From Arthrobacter sp. CAN_C5 (GTDB lineage Bacteria > Actinomycetota > Actinomycetes > Actinomycetales > Micrococcaceae), in contig NZ_JAGGMZ010000001.1 in assembly GCF_017875735.1 (NCBI RefSeq), positions 2,728,001 through 2,792,000 on the forward strand: a stretch of 64,000 bases of DNA. The letters are read 5' to 3'. Below the pieces are notes generated by a model that had not been told where the DNA came from, made no database searches, and saw nothing but the letters and a program-made list of their open reading frames with translations. Shown here piece by piece: positions 49,896 to 59,601 of this stretch. The first letter of the stretch is position 1. Every line of letters starts with the position of its first letter. The position numbers and the translations under genes are program-made.

Positions 49896-52832
49896 CTACC
49901 TTCCCGTGAGGCTCCAGGCGTCAGTGGAACCGTCATCGTCGTCGTCCGATCCGTCATGGTACTGACCCGCCTGGCGGCGGGACTCGAGGTCGTCGGCCAC
50001 CAGATCGATCGGCGCGCCGGAGGCACCGGCACCCGCCGCCGGTTCGTCGGGTACCGAGATTGGCCCGTCGCCACGCATGGCGCCGAGCACCCCGGCCAGA
50101 TCATCCGGTTTGACGAGCACATCGCGGGCCTTCGAACCCTCGGAAGGGCCCACCACCCCGCGGGACTCCAGCAGGTCCATCAGCCGGCCCGCCTTCGCGA
50201 ACCCGACCCGTAGCTTGCGTTGCAGCATGGAGGTGGACCCGAACTGGGTGGTGACCACCAGCTCGGTAGCCTGCAGGAGAACATCGAGATCGTCGCCGAT
50301 GTCATCGTCGATCTGCTTCTTGGGCGCCTCGACCGCAACGTCCTCGCGGTAGTTGGCCTTCAGCTGGCCCTTGACGTGCTCAACCACCCGGTGGATTTCC
50401 GATTCGGTGACCCAGGCGCCCTGGACGCGCATCGGCTTGGAGGCACCCATCGGCAGGAAGAGGGCGTCGCCCTGGCCGATCAGCTTCTCGGCGCCCGGCT
50501 GGTCCAGGACCACCCGGGAGTCAGTGACCGACGACGTCGCGAACGCCATCCGGGAGGGCACGTTTGCCTTGATCAGGCCGGTGACCACGTCGACGGACGG
50601 CCGCTGGGTGGCGAGCACCAGGTGGATACCTGCGGCCCGGGCGAGCTGGGTGATGCGCACGATCGAGTCCTCGACGTCGCGTGGCGCCACCATCATCAGG
50701 TCGGCGAGCTCGTCGACGATGACCAGCAGGTACGGATACGGGCGCACCACGCGCTTGGAGCCTTCGGGCGGGACCACCTTCCCGTTGCGGACCGCCTTGT
50801 TGAAGTCGTCAATGTGCTTGTAGCCGTAGTTCGCCAGATCGTCGTAGCGGGTGTCCATTTCACGGACCACCCACTGCAGCGCCTCGGCGGCCTTCTTGGG
50901 ACTGGTGATGATGGGGGTGATCAGGTGAGGGACACCCTCGTAGGCGGTGAGTTCCACCCGCTTGGGGTCCACCATGACCATGCGCACCTCATCGGGGGTG
51001 GAACGCATCAGGATGGAGGTGATCATCGAGTTCACGAACGACGACTTACCAGCACCGGTGGCACCAGCGACCAGCAGGTGCGGCATCTTGGCCAGATTCG
51101 CGACGACGAAGCCGCCCTCCACATCCTTGCCGACGCCCATCACCATCGGGTGGTCGGTCTTGCGGGCGTTGCCGGAGCGCAGCACATCGCCCAGCGACAC
51201 GGTCTCACGGTCCGTGTTGGGGATTTCGATGCCGATCGCCGATTTGCCGGGAATCGGGGACAGGATCCGGACGTCGGAACTCGCGACGGCGTAGGAGATG
51301 TTCTTGGACAGGGCCGTAACGCGTTCCACCTTGGTGCCCGGCGCCAGCTCAATCTCGTAGCGGGTGACAGTGGGACCTCGGGAAAAACCGGTCACCTTCG
51401 CGTCGACGTGGAACTGGTCGAGGGTGTGGGTCAGGGCTGCGACCACCGAGTCGTTGGCCTCGGAACGTTCCTTGGGAGGAGTTCCGGCGGGCAGGTAATC
51501 GGAGGGCGGCAGGGTGTAGGTGACGTCGCCTGCCAGCTGCAGCTGCTCGGTGCGCTGCGGCATGGGGGTGGGCGGAACCTGCGGCTGGACGGGCGTCGAG
51601 GGGACATGCGGCGCGGCGGTGGGCAGGACCGCCATCGCCTCGGTGGCCGGGTGCGCGTCGCTGCCGCCGTCCGGGATCAGGCCATGTTCCTGCTTGATCT
51701 TCTCGGTGGCACGTTCCTGCTGGGTAGGGCGGCGGACCCCGGGCGGGACCCGCGGCTCGGCCGGCACGGCTGCAGTGTCGCGGGCGGCCGCCTGGCGGGA
51801 CGTGAGGCTGCGCTGCGCCTCGTCCGGGCCGTCCTCGTCATCGAGGACGGCGCGTTCAAACGCCTCGTCGCCGACGTAGCCGTCCAGTTCGGCCTGGGTC
51901 GGCCCGGCCGGTTTGTCCCGGCCGAAGAGCCGCATTTTCCGCTTGGGCTTCCTGGCGGGCGCCGAGTGCCGCTGGTCGAGGTAGCTCTGGTCATGTTGTT
52001 CGGTCGCGTTGTCGTCAGCCGACCCGTTCCCATGCTGCCGGTCCTTCTCGATCAGGTCCTGCCCCATCAGGTGCTCATAGAGGGCACGGAGCCGGGACGG
52101 AATGTGACGGAACGGGGTGGCGGTGACTATCAGCACGCTCAGGAAGATCAGCACGCTCAGCAGAATAATCACCGGCCAAATGGTGAGGAGGCCGCTCAGC
52201 GGACCGGCGACCAGGAAACCGACCACTCCTCCGGCCTGCCAGAGCCGTTCAAAGCCGTCGGCGAGGGCCGGAGCCCCGCCGGAGAAGTGCGCGATACCGG
52301 AGCCCGCGAACAGGGCGATGGTCATGCCGATCCCCACCCGGTTGTTGGCCCGGTGGTTTTCGGGGTACCTGAACAGGCGGACGGCACCGATCAGCAGCAT
52401 GAACGGCACCAGCAGCGCCATCCAGCCGAAGGTGCCAGCGGAGACCGCGTGTACCACGTCGGCACCGGGTCCGGTGAGGGCCCACCACTCGACGGCGGCA
52501 ACAGCCACACTGAGGATTATCAGGAACAGGCCGGTGCCGTCCCGACGCAACTCCTTCTCGGGGTGGACATCGTGGCCGAACTTGCGGATGCCGGACGCGA
52601 CCATGTGGGCGGTGCCCATCCACAGTCCCCTCAGGACGCGCAGGGGCAGCGGCAGGGAGTCACCGGACCCGGTGTCGCTGGGCAGCACAGGCTGCTTTTT
52701 GGTCGGTTGCCGGGTGTTGCCACCGCTTTTGTTAGCACCGCTTCGGCCCGAAGTTGAACGCGCAGCAGCCGAGGTGTTCTTACCGCGCGACTGCTGTGAA
52801 CCACTGGGGCCCGGGGAAGTACGAGTCGCCAT
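49896..52832 (-). CDS. ftsK: DNA translocase FtsK/SpoIIIE
   Basis: Pumps chromosomal DNA at the division septum and activates XerCD recombination at dif. From MATRTSPGP it is 978 residues. A basic N-terminus, four to five membrane segments (about 85-235), a long charged linker, the RecA-like motor with Walker A GATGAGKSSFVNSM, YLLVIVDELADLMM (Walker B), and a C-terminal gamma winged helix (about 870-930, GSTSMLQRKLRVGFAKAGRL). A TTG start 14 codons upstream is possible. Confidence 0.95.
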   Translation of the reverse strand: MATRTSPGPSGSQQSRGKNTSAAARSTSGRSGANKSGGNTRQPTKKQPVLPSDTGSGDSLPLPLRVLRGLWMGTAHMVASGIRKFGHDVHPEKELRRDGTGLFLIILSVAVAAVEWWALTGPGADVVHAVSAGTFGWMALLVPFMLLIGAVRLFRYPENHRANNRVGIGMTIALFAGSGIAHFSGGAPALADGFERLWQAGGVVGFLVAGPLSGLLTIWPVIILLSVLIFLSVLIVTATPFRHIPSRLRALYEHLMGQDLIEKDRQHGNGSADDNATEQHDQSYLDQRHSAPARKPKRKMRLFGRDKPAGPTQAELDGYVGDEAFERAVLDDEDGPDEAQRSLTSRQAAARDTAAVPAEPRVPPGVRRPTQQERATEKIKQEHGLIPDGGSDAHPATEAMAVLPTAAPHVPSTPVQPQVPPTPMPQRTEQLQLAGDVTYTLPPSDYLPAGTPPKERSEANDSVVAALTHTLDQFHVDAKVTGFSRGPTVTRYEIELAPGTKVERVTALSKNISYAVASSDVRILSPIPGKSAIGIEIPNTDRETVSLGDVLRSGNARKTDHPMVMGVGKDVEGGFVVANLAKMPHLLVAGATGAGKSSFVNSMITSILMRSTPDEVRMVMVDPKRVELTAYEGVPHLITPIITSPKKAAEALQWVVREMDTRYDDLANYGYKHIDDFNKAVRNGKVVPPEGSKRVVRPYPYLLVIVDELADLMMVAPRDVEDSIVRITQLARAAGIHLVLATQRPSVDVVTGLIKANVPSRMAFATSSVTDSRVVLDQPGAEKLIGQGDALFLPMGASKPMRVQGAWVTESEIHRVVEHVKGQLKANYREDVAVEAPKKQIDDDIGDDLDVLLQATELVVTTQFGSTSMLQRKLRVGFAKAGRLMDLLESRGVVGPSEGSKARDVLVKPDDLAGVLGAMRGDGPISVPDEPAAGAGASGAPIDLVADDLESRRQAGQYHDGSDDDDDGSTDAWSLTGR

Positions 52833-52895
52833 AGAGGCAACGGTACCGGACTTGGCCCCGGAATCCCGGGACAAACGCGGCAGGGCCGAACGGCT

Positions 52896-54587
52896 CTACG
52901 CCTCCAGGACCACCGGGATGATCATCGGCCGACGGCGGTAGCGGCGGTTGACCCAGGTGCCGATCACCCGGCGGACCACCTGCTGCAACTGGTAGACCGA
53001 GTGGTCCTTGTTGCTCATGACCGCTTCCTCGAGGGCCGCGTTCAGCTTCGGCTTGATCTCGTCGAACACCGAATCGTCCTCGGCGAATCCGCGGGCGTGG
53101 ATGTCCGGTCCGGAGACGATCTTGCCGGTACTCCGGTTCACCACCGTGACGATGGAGATGAACCCCTCCTCGCCGAGAATGCGGCGGTCCTTCAGGTCGG
53201 CGTCGGTGATCTCCCCGATACTCGACCCATCCACGTAGATGAACCCGCACTCCACGGACCCCACAATGCGGGCGACACCGTCCACCAGGTCGATGACCGA
53301 CCCGTCGTCGGTCAGCAGCACGTTCTCGGCGGGCACACCTGTCTGCTCGGCGAGCCGGGCATTGGCGATCAGGTGCCGGGTCTCCCCATGCACCGGCATC
53401 ACGTTGCGGGGCTTGAGGATGTTGTAGCAGTACAGCAGTTCCCCGGCGGCTGCGTGGCCGGAGACGTGCACCTTTTCGTTGCCCTTGTGGACGACGTCGG
53501 CGCCGAGTTTCAGCAGCCCGTTGATGACCCGGAAAACAGCGTTCTCGTTGCCGGGGATCAGGGAGGACGCCAGGATCACCGTGTCGCCCTTGCCGACGGT
53601 GATCCGGTGGTCGCCGTTGGCCATCCGGGACAGGGCGGCCATTGGCTCGCCCTGCGATCCGGTGGACATGAGCACCACCTTGTGGTCAGGGAGGGCGTCG
53701 ACGTTCTTGATGTCCACGAGGATCCCCTCGGGAACCCTGAGGTAGCCCAGTTTTGCGGCGATGGTCATGTTCCGCACCATCGAGCGTCCGGCGAAGCACA
53801 CCTTCCTGTCGTGCGCCTCGGCGGCGTCCAGGACCTGCTGCACCCGGTGGATGTGGGAGGAGAACGAGGCGACGATGATCCGCTTGCTGACCTGGCCGAA
53901 CAACCGGTTCAGTACCGGCCCGATCTCGCGCTCCGCGGTGGTGAATCCAGGCACGTCGGCGTTGGTGGAATCGACCATGAACAGGTCGACCCCCTCCTCG
54001 CCCAGCCGGGCGAACGCCCGCAGGTCGGTGATCCGCCCGTCGAGCGGCAGCTGGTCCATCTTGAAGTCGCCGGTGTGCAGGACGTTCCCCGCCGTGGTGC
54101 GGATGAAGACCGCCAGGGCGTCGGGGATTGAATGGTTGACGGCCACGAACTCGCATTCGAACGGTCCGAACTGTTCGATCTGGCCCTCGGTGACCGTGAG
54201 GGTGTAGGGAGTAATCCGGTGTTCCTGGAGTTTCGCCTCGATCAGGGCCAGCGTGAGCTGCGAGCCGATCAGCGGAATGTCTTTCTTGAGCCGCAGCAAA
54301 TACGGCACCGCGCCGATGTGGTCTTCATGGCCGTGCGTCAGGACCAGGCCGACGACGTCGTCGAGCCGGTCCTCGATGTAGGAGAAGTCGGGGAGGATCA
54401 GGTCGACCCCGGGCTGGGTTTCCTCGGGAAACAGCACACCACAGTCGACGATGAGCAGCTTGCCGTCCAGTTCGAACACCGCCATGTTCCGGCCAATTTC
54501 ACCGAGACCACCCAGGGGGACGATGCGCAGCACCCCCGCTGCGAGGTCGGGCGGGGTGATGAGCGCCGTGGCAGCGGAAACCGTCAT
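52896..54587 (-). CDS. rnj: Ribonuclease J
   Basis: Metallo-beta-lactamase/beta-CASP RNase with 5'-3' exo- and endonuclease roles. 563 residues; the zinc motif LTHGHEDHIGAVPYLL (about residue 84) and the beta-CASP part (ISNG/VHGETRHLIANARLA region about 400) are normal, with the C-terminal domain after about 460. The start overlaps dapA by ATGA, as in other actinobacteria (dapA-rnj). Confidence 0.95.
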   Translation of the reverse strand: MTVSAATALITPPDLAAGVLRIVPLGGLGEIGRNMAVFELDGKLLIVDCGVLFPEETQPGVDLILPDFSYIEDRLDDVVGLVLTHGHEDHIGAVPYLLRLKKDIPLIGSQLTLALIEAKLQEHRITPYTLTVTEGQIEQFGPFECEFVAVNHSIPDALAVFIRTTAGNVLHTGDFKMDQLPLDGRITDLRAFARLGEEGVDLFMVDSTNADVPGFTTAEREIGPVLNRLFGQVSKRIIVASFSSHIHRVQQVLDAAEAHDRKVCFAGRSMVRNMTIAAKLGYLRVPEGILVDIKNVDALPDHKVVLMSTGSQGEPMAALSRMANGDHRITVGKGDTVILASSLIPGNENAVFRVINGLLKLGADVVHKGNEKVHVSGHAAAGELLYCYNILKPRNVMPVHGETRHLIANARLAEQTGVPAENVLLTDDGSVIDLVDGVARIVGSVECGFIYVDGSSIGEITDADLKDRRILGEEGFISIVTVVNRSTGKIVSGPDIHARGFAEDDSVFDEIKPKLNAALEEAVMSNKDHSVYQLQQVVRRVIGTWVNRRYRRRPMIIPVVLEA

Positions 54588-55528
54588 GCCGGCGTTCCAT
54601 TGTGGCGGCTGGTGCGCGGGCGGGCGAAGTTCATCCCCGCTTCGGCAAGGTCGGCGAGCACGGTTTCCATTTCGACGGCGGAGGGTCCCACAAGGGGCAG
54701 CCGAACGACGGCGTTCGGGATGAGGCCCTGCATCTTGAGGATCTGCTTGGCCGACACGGCACCGGGAATGTGGGTCATGACGGCACGGACCACCGGGTCC
54801 AGCTCGAAATGGATGCGGCGGGCGGTGGTCACGTCACCGGCGGCTGCGGCGTCCACCAGGGCCCGGAACTGTGCGGTGGCAACGTGGGCGCTCACGCTGA
54901 CCACCCCGACACCGCCGGCGATCATCCATGGCAAGGTGAGGCCGTCGTCGCCCGAGTACACGTCGAGGGTGGTGTTGGCGAGCACGCGGGTGATTTCGGC
55001 GAAGTCCGCCTTGGCGTCCTTGAGCGCCACGATCTTCGGGTTGTCGGCCAACCGGATCATGGTTTCGGTGTGGATGGGAATACCCGACCGGCCCGGAATG
55101 TCGTAGATCATGATCGGCAGGTCGGTGGCCCCGGCGACGGCCTCGAAGTGGGCCAGCACACCCGCCTGGGTGGGCTTGTTGTAGTACGGGGTGACCACCA
55201 GTTGTCCGTCGACGCCGGCGCGGGCGGCGCGCTGGGCCATCTCGACGGAGTGGGAGGTGTGGTTGGTGCCGGTACCGGCGATGACCTTCGCCCGTCCGCC
55301 CACTGCTTCCACGACCACCCGGAACAGGTCTTCCTTCTCCTGATCCTCAAGGGTTGAGGTTTCACCGGTCGTGCCCGAGATCACCAGACCATCGCAGCCG
55401 TCGTCGACCAGCGCAGTGGCCAGCTGGGCGGTGGCGTCGAAGTCGACGCTGCCGTCCTGATGGAACGGGGTCACCATCGCGGTGACCAGGGTGCCGAAGG
55501 GAAGAGTCTGGGAATTGGTGAGGGCCAT
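54584..55528 (-). CDS. dapA: 4-hydroxy-tetrahydrodipicolinate synthase
   Basis: Condenses pyruvate with aspartate semialdehyde in lysine/DAP synthesis. The 314-residue TIM barrel has GTTGETSTL (about residue 56), YYNKPTQAGVLAHF with the proton-relay tyrosine, and the Schiff-base lysine in IVALKDAKADF (about residue 175). Overlaps rnj by 4 bases. Confidence 0.96.
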   Translation of the reverse strand: MALTNSQTLPFGTLVTAMVTPFHQDGSVDFDATAQLATALVDDGCDGLVISGTTGETSTLEDQEKEDLFRVVVEAVGGRAKVIAGTGTNHTSHSVEMAQRAARAGVDGQLVVTPYYNKPTQAGVLAHFEAVAGATDLPIMIYDIPGRSGIPIHTETMIRLADNPKIVALKDAKADFAEITRVLANTTLDVYSGDDGLTLPWMIAGGVGVVSVSAHVATAQFRALVDAAAAGDVTTARRIHFELDPVVRAVMTHIPGAVSAKQILKMQGLIPNAVVRLPLVGPSAVEMETVLADLAEAGMNFARPRTSRHNGTPA

Positions 55529-55616
55529 GGGTAAAACGTTACCCGGTTCGAAACTGTTAAGTCGCCGCTGCGCCCTTCCGCCGCGGCAGTCAGGGCCGCT
55601 GTGAGACGATCAGATC

Positions 55617-56792
55617 ATGGCATCCCCCAAGGTCTCCCGGCGTCTGATCGGGGTCGACGCCGCCCGCGGTATTGCCCTCTTCGGGATGATGAGCACCCAC
55701 ATATTTCCCCTGTACATCGCTGGCACCGCGGATGCCTCCTGGGTGGCACTGGTCTTTTCCGGGAAGGCGTCGGCCTTGTTCGCCGTCGTCGCCGGTCTTG
55801 GCCTGGCCCTGCTGACCGGAGGCGACCGGGTCCACCACCGCCAGAGGCTGTCGATGGGCCGGCGGGGCATCGCTGCCCGTGCGGCGGTGATCATGGCGAT
55901 CGGCCTGATGCTGGGCGGGCTGGAAACCAACATCGCGATCATCCTGTTCCACTATGGGGTGCTCTTCCTGATCGCGCTGCCGTTCGTGTCGCTGCCCGTG
56001 AGGCAGCTCGCCTGGTGGGCGATCGGCTGGACCCTCCTGTCCCCGGTTGTCGCGTACCTGCTCCGTCCGTGGATCGCCGAGACGGTTTCGCCGTCCTCGG
56101 TGGGCGGTAATCCCCTGTTCGAGACGCTGCTGCAGCCAGCGACGCTGCTGGCTGACATCACGGTGACCGGGTACTACCCGGCGCTGCAGTGGCTGAGCTA
56201 CCTCCTGATCGGGATGGTGATCGGCCGCCTGCGGCTGCTGGACCTCCGGGTGCAGCTGGGGTTGTTGGCCGGAGGCGCTGCGGTGGCCGTCGCAGCGAAA
56301 CTGGTCAGCGGCTACCTGCTCGGGCCCCTGGGCGGCCTGGCTGCCCTGCTGGAGACCCCCGACGGCAGCAGATACCCCCTGGGGGCGATGATGAATGTCA
56401 GCCTGACCGGGGTGGACCAGTCCGGCTCCTGGTGGTGGCTGGCTGTCAGCGCCCCCCACTCGGGATCTCCACTGGACCTGCTGCACACCGGTGGCACTTC
56501 CGCACTGGTCATTGGGCTGTGCCTGCTCGCCACCCGCCGATACGAGTCGGTGTTGCTGCCCTTGTCCGGGCCCGGTGCGATGACCCTGACCCTCTACACC
56601 ATGCATGTCTGGACGATGAGCGTGGTCGATGCCCAGGAACCCGCGCCCGACCCGTCCCTCGTCTACTGGGGACAGGTGCTGGTGTTTGTCATCCTCGGCA
56701 TTCTGTTTCTGAGGATCAACGCCCGGGGGCCGCTGGAACTGCTGACCTCGGGCGCGTCCCGGGCGGCGCGGTCGGGACTCAACAGTAAGTAA
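55617..56792 (+). CDS. Membrane acyltransferase-like protein (heparan-alpha-glucosaminide N-acetyltransferase/DUF1624-DUF418 type)
   Basis: 391 residues with about 10 membrane helices. VDAARGIALFGMMSTHIFPL at the N-terminus is the family hallmark, followed by VFSGKASALFAVVAGLGLAL; the C-terminal LSGPGAMTLTLYTMHVW resembles DUF418. Substrate not known. Stands alone, divergent from dapA and convergent with the TPR-like gene. Confidence 0.82.
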   Translation: MASPKVSRRLIGVDAARGIALFGMMSTHIFPLYIAGTADASWVALVFSGKASALFAVVAGLGLALLTGGDRVHHRQRLSMGRRGIAARAAVIMAIGLMLGGLETNIAIILFHYGVLFLIALPFVSLPVRQLAWWAIGWTLLSPVVAYLLRPWIAETVSPSSVGGNPLFETLLQPATLLADITVTGYYPALQWLSYLLIGMVIGRLRLLDLRVQLGLLAGGAAVAVAAKLVSGYLLGPLGGLAALLETPDGSRYPLGAMMNVSLTGVDQSGSWWWLAVSAPHSGSPLDLLHTGGTSALVIGLCLLATRRYESVLLPLSGPGAMTLTLYTMHVWTMSVVDAQEPAPDPSLVYWGQVLVFVILGILFLRINARGPLELLTSGASRAARSGLNSK

Positions 56793-56832
56793 GTGGTGTG
56801 CCCGAAACCGGGGTGTCCGCGCCGGAGCGCAG

Positions 56833-57327
56833 CTACTGGGCCGTCTTGTACAGCTTTCCGGCAGTCCTCATGGACCGGCGGGCGCGGGTCCGGTCGCCCG
56901 CGGCGTCGTAAGCGCAGGACAGCCTGAACCAGCTGCGCCAGTCCTCGGGCGCCGCCTCCACCTCCGCCTGGTAGGCGGGGAACCGTTCGTCGGCTGCGGC
57001 ACGGACAATCCGCCCGGCGGGGGTCCGTGGCAGGTCGTCGATCGGAAGACCTCCCTCGGCGTCGAGCTCGGTGGCCATTTTCGAGGTCTGCATGCCGAAC
57101 AGCAGTTCACGGATCATGGCCCAGCCGCCGATCAGGGGCAGCAGCAGGTACGCCACCCCGAGGGCTTTCGCCACCAGGTCCGGGTCGGTGAGCAGGATGA
57201 CGCTGCGCTGCAGAGCGATGACCAGCCAGAAGATGAGCAGCAGGCTCACCAGGGCCACCCCTACTTTGGCGCGGTGGCGCTTCACCGTGCCCAGAAATCC
57301 AACGGGTTCAGCCATGCGGGGTTTCAC
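56833..57327 (-). CDS. Conserved membrane protein with C-terminal TPR-like helices
   Basis: 164 residues. Two membrane helices (about 23-42 VGVALVSLLLIFWLVIAL and 58-78), then a soluble part (about 100-160) with PEDWRSWFRLSCAYDAAGDR, a tetratricopeptide-like unit. It starts at ATG 57327, overlapping the dapB stop, or five codons later. Such genes follow dapB in Arthrobacter relatives; function unknown. Confidence 0.78.
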   Translation of the reverse strand: MKPRMAEPVGFLGTVKRHRAKVGVALVSLLLIFWLVIALQRSVILLTDPDLVAKALGVAYLLLPLIGGWAMIRELLFGMQTSKMATELDAEGGLPIDDLPRTPAGRIVRAAADERFPAYQAEVEAAPEDWRSWFRLSCAYDAAGDRTRARRSMRTAGKLYKTAQ

Positions 57328-58082
57328 GCTTCCAGATCGAGGTAGCCGTCCAGCCCGACCGTCAGGCCGGGGCGGGAGGGGACGGTGCGGACGCCCAGCA
57401 GGACGCCGGGCATGAAGGACTCACGGTGGTACGAGTCGTGTCGGATGGTGAGCTGTTCCCCGACTCCGCCGAGCAGCACCTCCTGATGCGCCACCAGGCC
57501 GCGCAGGCGCACCGAATGCACCCGGACGCCGTCGACGTCGGCTCCGCGGGCACCGGCGCGCTCGCTGGTGGTCGCGTCGGGGCTCGCCGGGACCCCGGCT
57601 TCCCGGCGTGCCTGTGCGATCAGGGCGGCGGTCCGGACTGCTGTGCCCGAGGGCGCGTCCACCTTGTCGGGGTGGTGAAGCTCGACAATCTCGACCGACT
57701 CGAAGTAGCGTGCCGCCCGGGCAGCGAAGGCGCTGGCCAGCACTGAACCGAGGGCGAAATTCGGGGCGATCAGCACGCCCGTGGCGGGCTGGTCGGCGAG
57801 GAGTGCGGCAAGCCGCTCAAGACGCGCCTCGTCCCACCCGGTGGTTCCCACCACCGCGTGGATGCCACGCTCGACGGCGAACGCCACGTTGTCGAATGTG
57901 GCATCGGGGACCGACAGGTCGACGATGCACTGCGCTCCCGACGCAACCAGGGTGTCCAGCGAATCCTCGCGGCCGAGGGCTGCGACGAGGTCCAGGTCCG
58001 GTGCGGCGTCGATGGCTTTGACGGCCTCCGACCCCATCCGTCCGGTGGCGCCCAGCACGGCCACGGCAAGTTGTTCAGTCAT
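57324..58082 (-). CDS. dapB: 4-hydroxy-tetrahydrodipicolinate reductase
   Basis: Reduces the DapA product with NAD(P)H. The 252-residue protein has a Rossmann motif AVLGATGRMGSE (about residue 8), VGTTGWDEARLE and the catalytic ELHHPDKVDAPSGTA (about residues 132-146; His-His and Lys). Normal length for actinobacteria. Confidence 0.96.
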   Translation of the reverse strand: MTEQLAVAVLGATGRMGSEAVKAIDAAPDLDLVAALGREDSLDTLVASGAQCIVDLSVPDATFDNVAFAVERGIHAVVGTTGWDEARLERLAALLADQPATGVLIAPNFALGSVLASAFAARAARYFESVEIVELHHPDKVDAPSGTAVRTAALIAQARREAGVPASPDATTSERAGARGADVDGVRVHSVRLRGLVAHQEVLLGGVGEQLTIRHDSYHRESFMPGVLLGVRTVPSRPGLTVGLDGYLDLEA

Positions 58083-58124
58083 ACACCCCAGCCTACTGAA
58101 CGGCTACTCCCCTGCCCATTTGGG

Positions 58125-58607
58125 TCAGGAGGCAGTCCCGGTGCCGCCGGCGGTGTCCGTGCCCCCGGCGGTGTCCGTGCCGCCGGCGCCGACCCATTCG
58201 ACGGTGCCGTCGGTGAAGAACTGTTCCTTCCAGATGGGAACCTGCTCCTTGACGGTGTCCACCAGTTCCGAGCAGGCGGCGAAGGCTTCGCCGCGGTGCG
58301 GGGACGCGACCGCTGCCACCAGGGCAGGGTCACCGATCACCAGGGGTCCGATCCGGTGCGCTACCCAGATCCGGACGCCCTCGTATTTGGCGGCCATGGT
58401 GTCGGCGATGTCCGCGATGATCCGCTCGGCGCTCGGGTGGGCCGAGTAGCTCAGGGAGGTGACATCCCGGCCGCCGTCGTGGTTCCTTACCACTCCACCG
58501 AAACCCACAACGGCACCGCAGTCCGGGGAGTCGACCTCCGCCAGGGCGGCGTCGAGGCTGATGGGCCCGGCCGCCAGGGACACATGCACCACGTGGCTAG
58601 TGTTCAT
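58125..58607 (-). CDS. moaE: Molybdopterin synthase catalytic subunit
   Basis: Large subunit of MPT synthase, works with MoaD (partial gene at the window end). VVGFGGVVRNHDGGRDV (about 35-51), RIWVAHRIGPLVIGDPA, and the active-site lysine pair in VDTVKEQVPIWKEQFF (about residues 117-132) are conserved. The ATG at 58607 follows GGAAGGA. The C-terminus is a TDTAGG duplication (58128-58184) not found in the family. The gene starts inside mog (11-base overlap). Confidence 0.93.
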   Translation of the reverse strand: MNTSHVVHVSLAAGPISLDAALAEVDSPDCGAVVGFGGVVRNHDGGRDVTSLSYSAHPSAERIIADIADTMAAKYEGVRIWVAHRIGPLVIGDPALVAAVASPHRGEAFAACSELVDTVKEQVPIWKEQFFTDGTVEWVGAGGTDTAGGTDTAGGTGTAS

Positions 58608-59079
58608 TTTTTCCTTCCAGCTGGGAGCAGATGTGCCCCAGCATTGGTTCGAGCACGGCCAGCCCGTCACGCACCCCTCCGGGTGACCCGGGCAGGTTGA
58701 TCACGAAGGTGCGGCCTACGGTTCCGGCGAAGCCGCGGCTGAGCGCTGCTGTCGGAACCTTCTCGGCCCCCCGCCGGCGAACGGCTTCCATGATCCCGGG
58801 CAGGTGGCGCTGCAGGTACGGCTCGGTCTGTTCGGGGGTGGCGTCGTCCGGGCTCAGACCGGTACCGCCGCTGGTGATCACCACTGAGGGCGAATCGCCA
58901 AGAACGGCGCCGATCGCCTGACCCACCGGGTCGCCGTCGGGCACCACCCGGGTCTGCTGGGGTGCGAAGCCGTGATCGACGAGCCAGCTCTGGATGAGAG
59001 GACCACACTCGTCCTGGTAGATGCCGGCTGCGGCACGGGTGGACGCGATAATCACCGCTGCGGTGCGCTGGGCGCTCAT
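58597..59079 (-). CDS. mog: Molybdopterin adenylyltransferase, Mog/MoaB type
   Basis: 160-residue MoCF protein; adenylates molybdopterin before metal insertion. [19 protein letters not shown] motif (about residues 67-85) and [16 protein letters not shown] near the C-terminus are diagnostic. MoaB and Mog are hard to separate by sequence; the gene lies between moaC and moaE with overlaps of 4 and 11 bases. Confidence 0.9.
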   Translation of the reverse strand: MSAQRTAAVIIASTRAAAGIYQDECGPLIQSWLVDHGFAPQQTRVVPDGDPVGQAIGAVLGDSPSVVITSGGTGLSPDDATPEQTEPYLQRHLPGIMEAVRRRGAEKVPTAALSRGFAGTVGRTFVINLPGSPGGVRDGLAVLEPMLGHICSQLEGKNEH

Positions 59080-59561
59080 GCCGTCCAGTCCCCGCTTTTC
59101 CCGCCGGACTTCGCCAGGACCTTCGTGTCGGTGATGACCGCCCGCTTGTCCACCGCCTTGATCATGTCGTACAGGGCGAGAGCCGCCAGCGACGCCCCGG
59201 TCAGGGCTTCCATTTCGACGCCGGTGACGGCGGTGGTCTTGACCGCGCAGCTGATGGTCACGGCAGCGTCCCGGGCGTCGAAGTCCACGGTGATTTTGCT
59301 CAGCGGCAAGGGGTGGCAGAGCGGGATCAGCGAGGACGTCTGCTTGGCGGCCATGATGCCGGCGACCCGGGCGACAGCCAGAGCGTCGCCCTTGGGCAGG
59401 CCACCGGCGGTGATCAGTCCGACCACCTCCGTTGTGGTGTGCAGGACGGCCTGTGCGGTGGCTTCGCGAGTGGTTTCGGCCTTCGCCGAAACGTCGACCA
59501 TGTGCGCGCTGCCATCCTCCCGGACGTGGCTCAGTGACGCCGGGCTGGTGTTCTCGGTCAT
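59076..59561 (-). CDS. moaC: Cyclic pyranopterin monophosphate synthase
   Basis: Acts after MoaA to form cPMP. 161 residues with [45 protein letters not shown] and [11 protein letters not shown], all conserved; the catalytic lysine is in [10 protein letters not shown]. The start at 59561 follows AAGGACAG. The frame extending upstream is a shadow. Confidence 0.95.
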   Translation of the reverse strand: MTENTSPASLSHVREDGSAHMVDVSAKAETTREATAQAVLHTTTEVVGLITAGGLPKGDALAVARVAGIMAAKQTSSLIPLCHPLPLSKITVDFDARDAAVTISCAVKTTAVTGVEMEALTGASLAALALYDMIKAVDKRAVITDTKVLAKSGGKSGDWTA

Positions 59562-59601
59562 GCTGTCCTTATCAGTTCTCGGTGAGGGGGTCTTCCCACG
59601 C

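Noticed and set aside
50220..52757. 845-codon open frame opposite ftsK
   Set aside because: Composition is that of a GC-rich antisense shadow (His/Gly/Arg/Val-rich, no domain) and it lies wholly against a well-supported gene.
53001..54131. 376-codon open frame opposite rnj
   Set aside because: Shadow of rnj; repeated His/Val/Asp composition and no recognisable fold.
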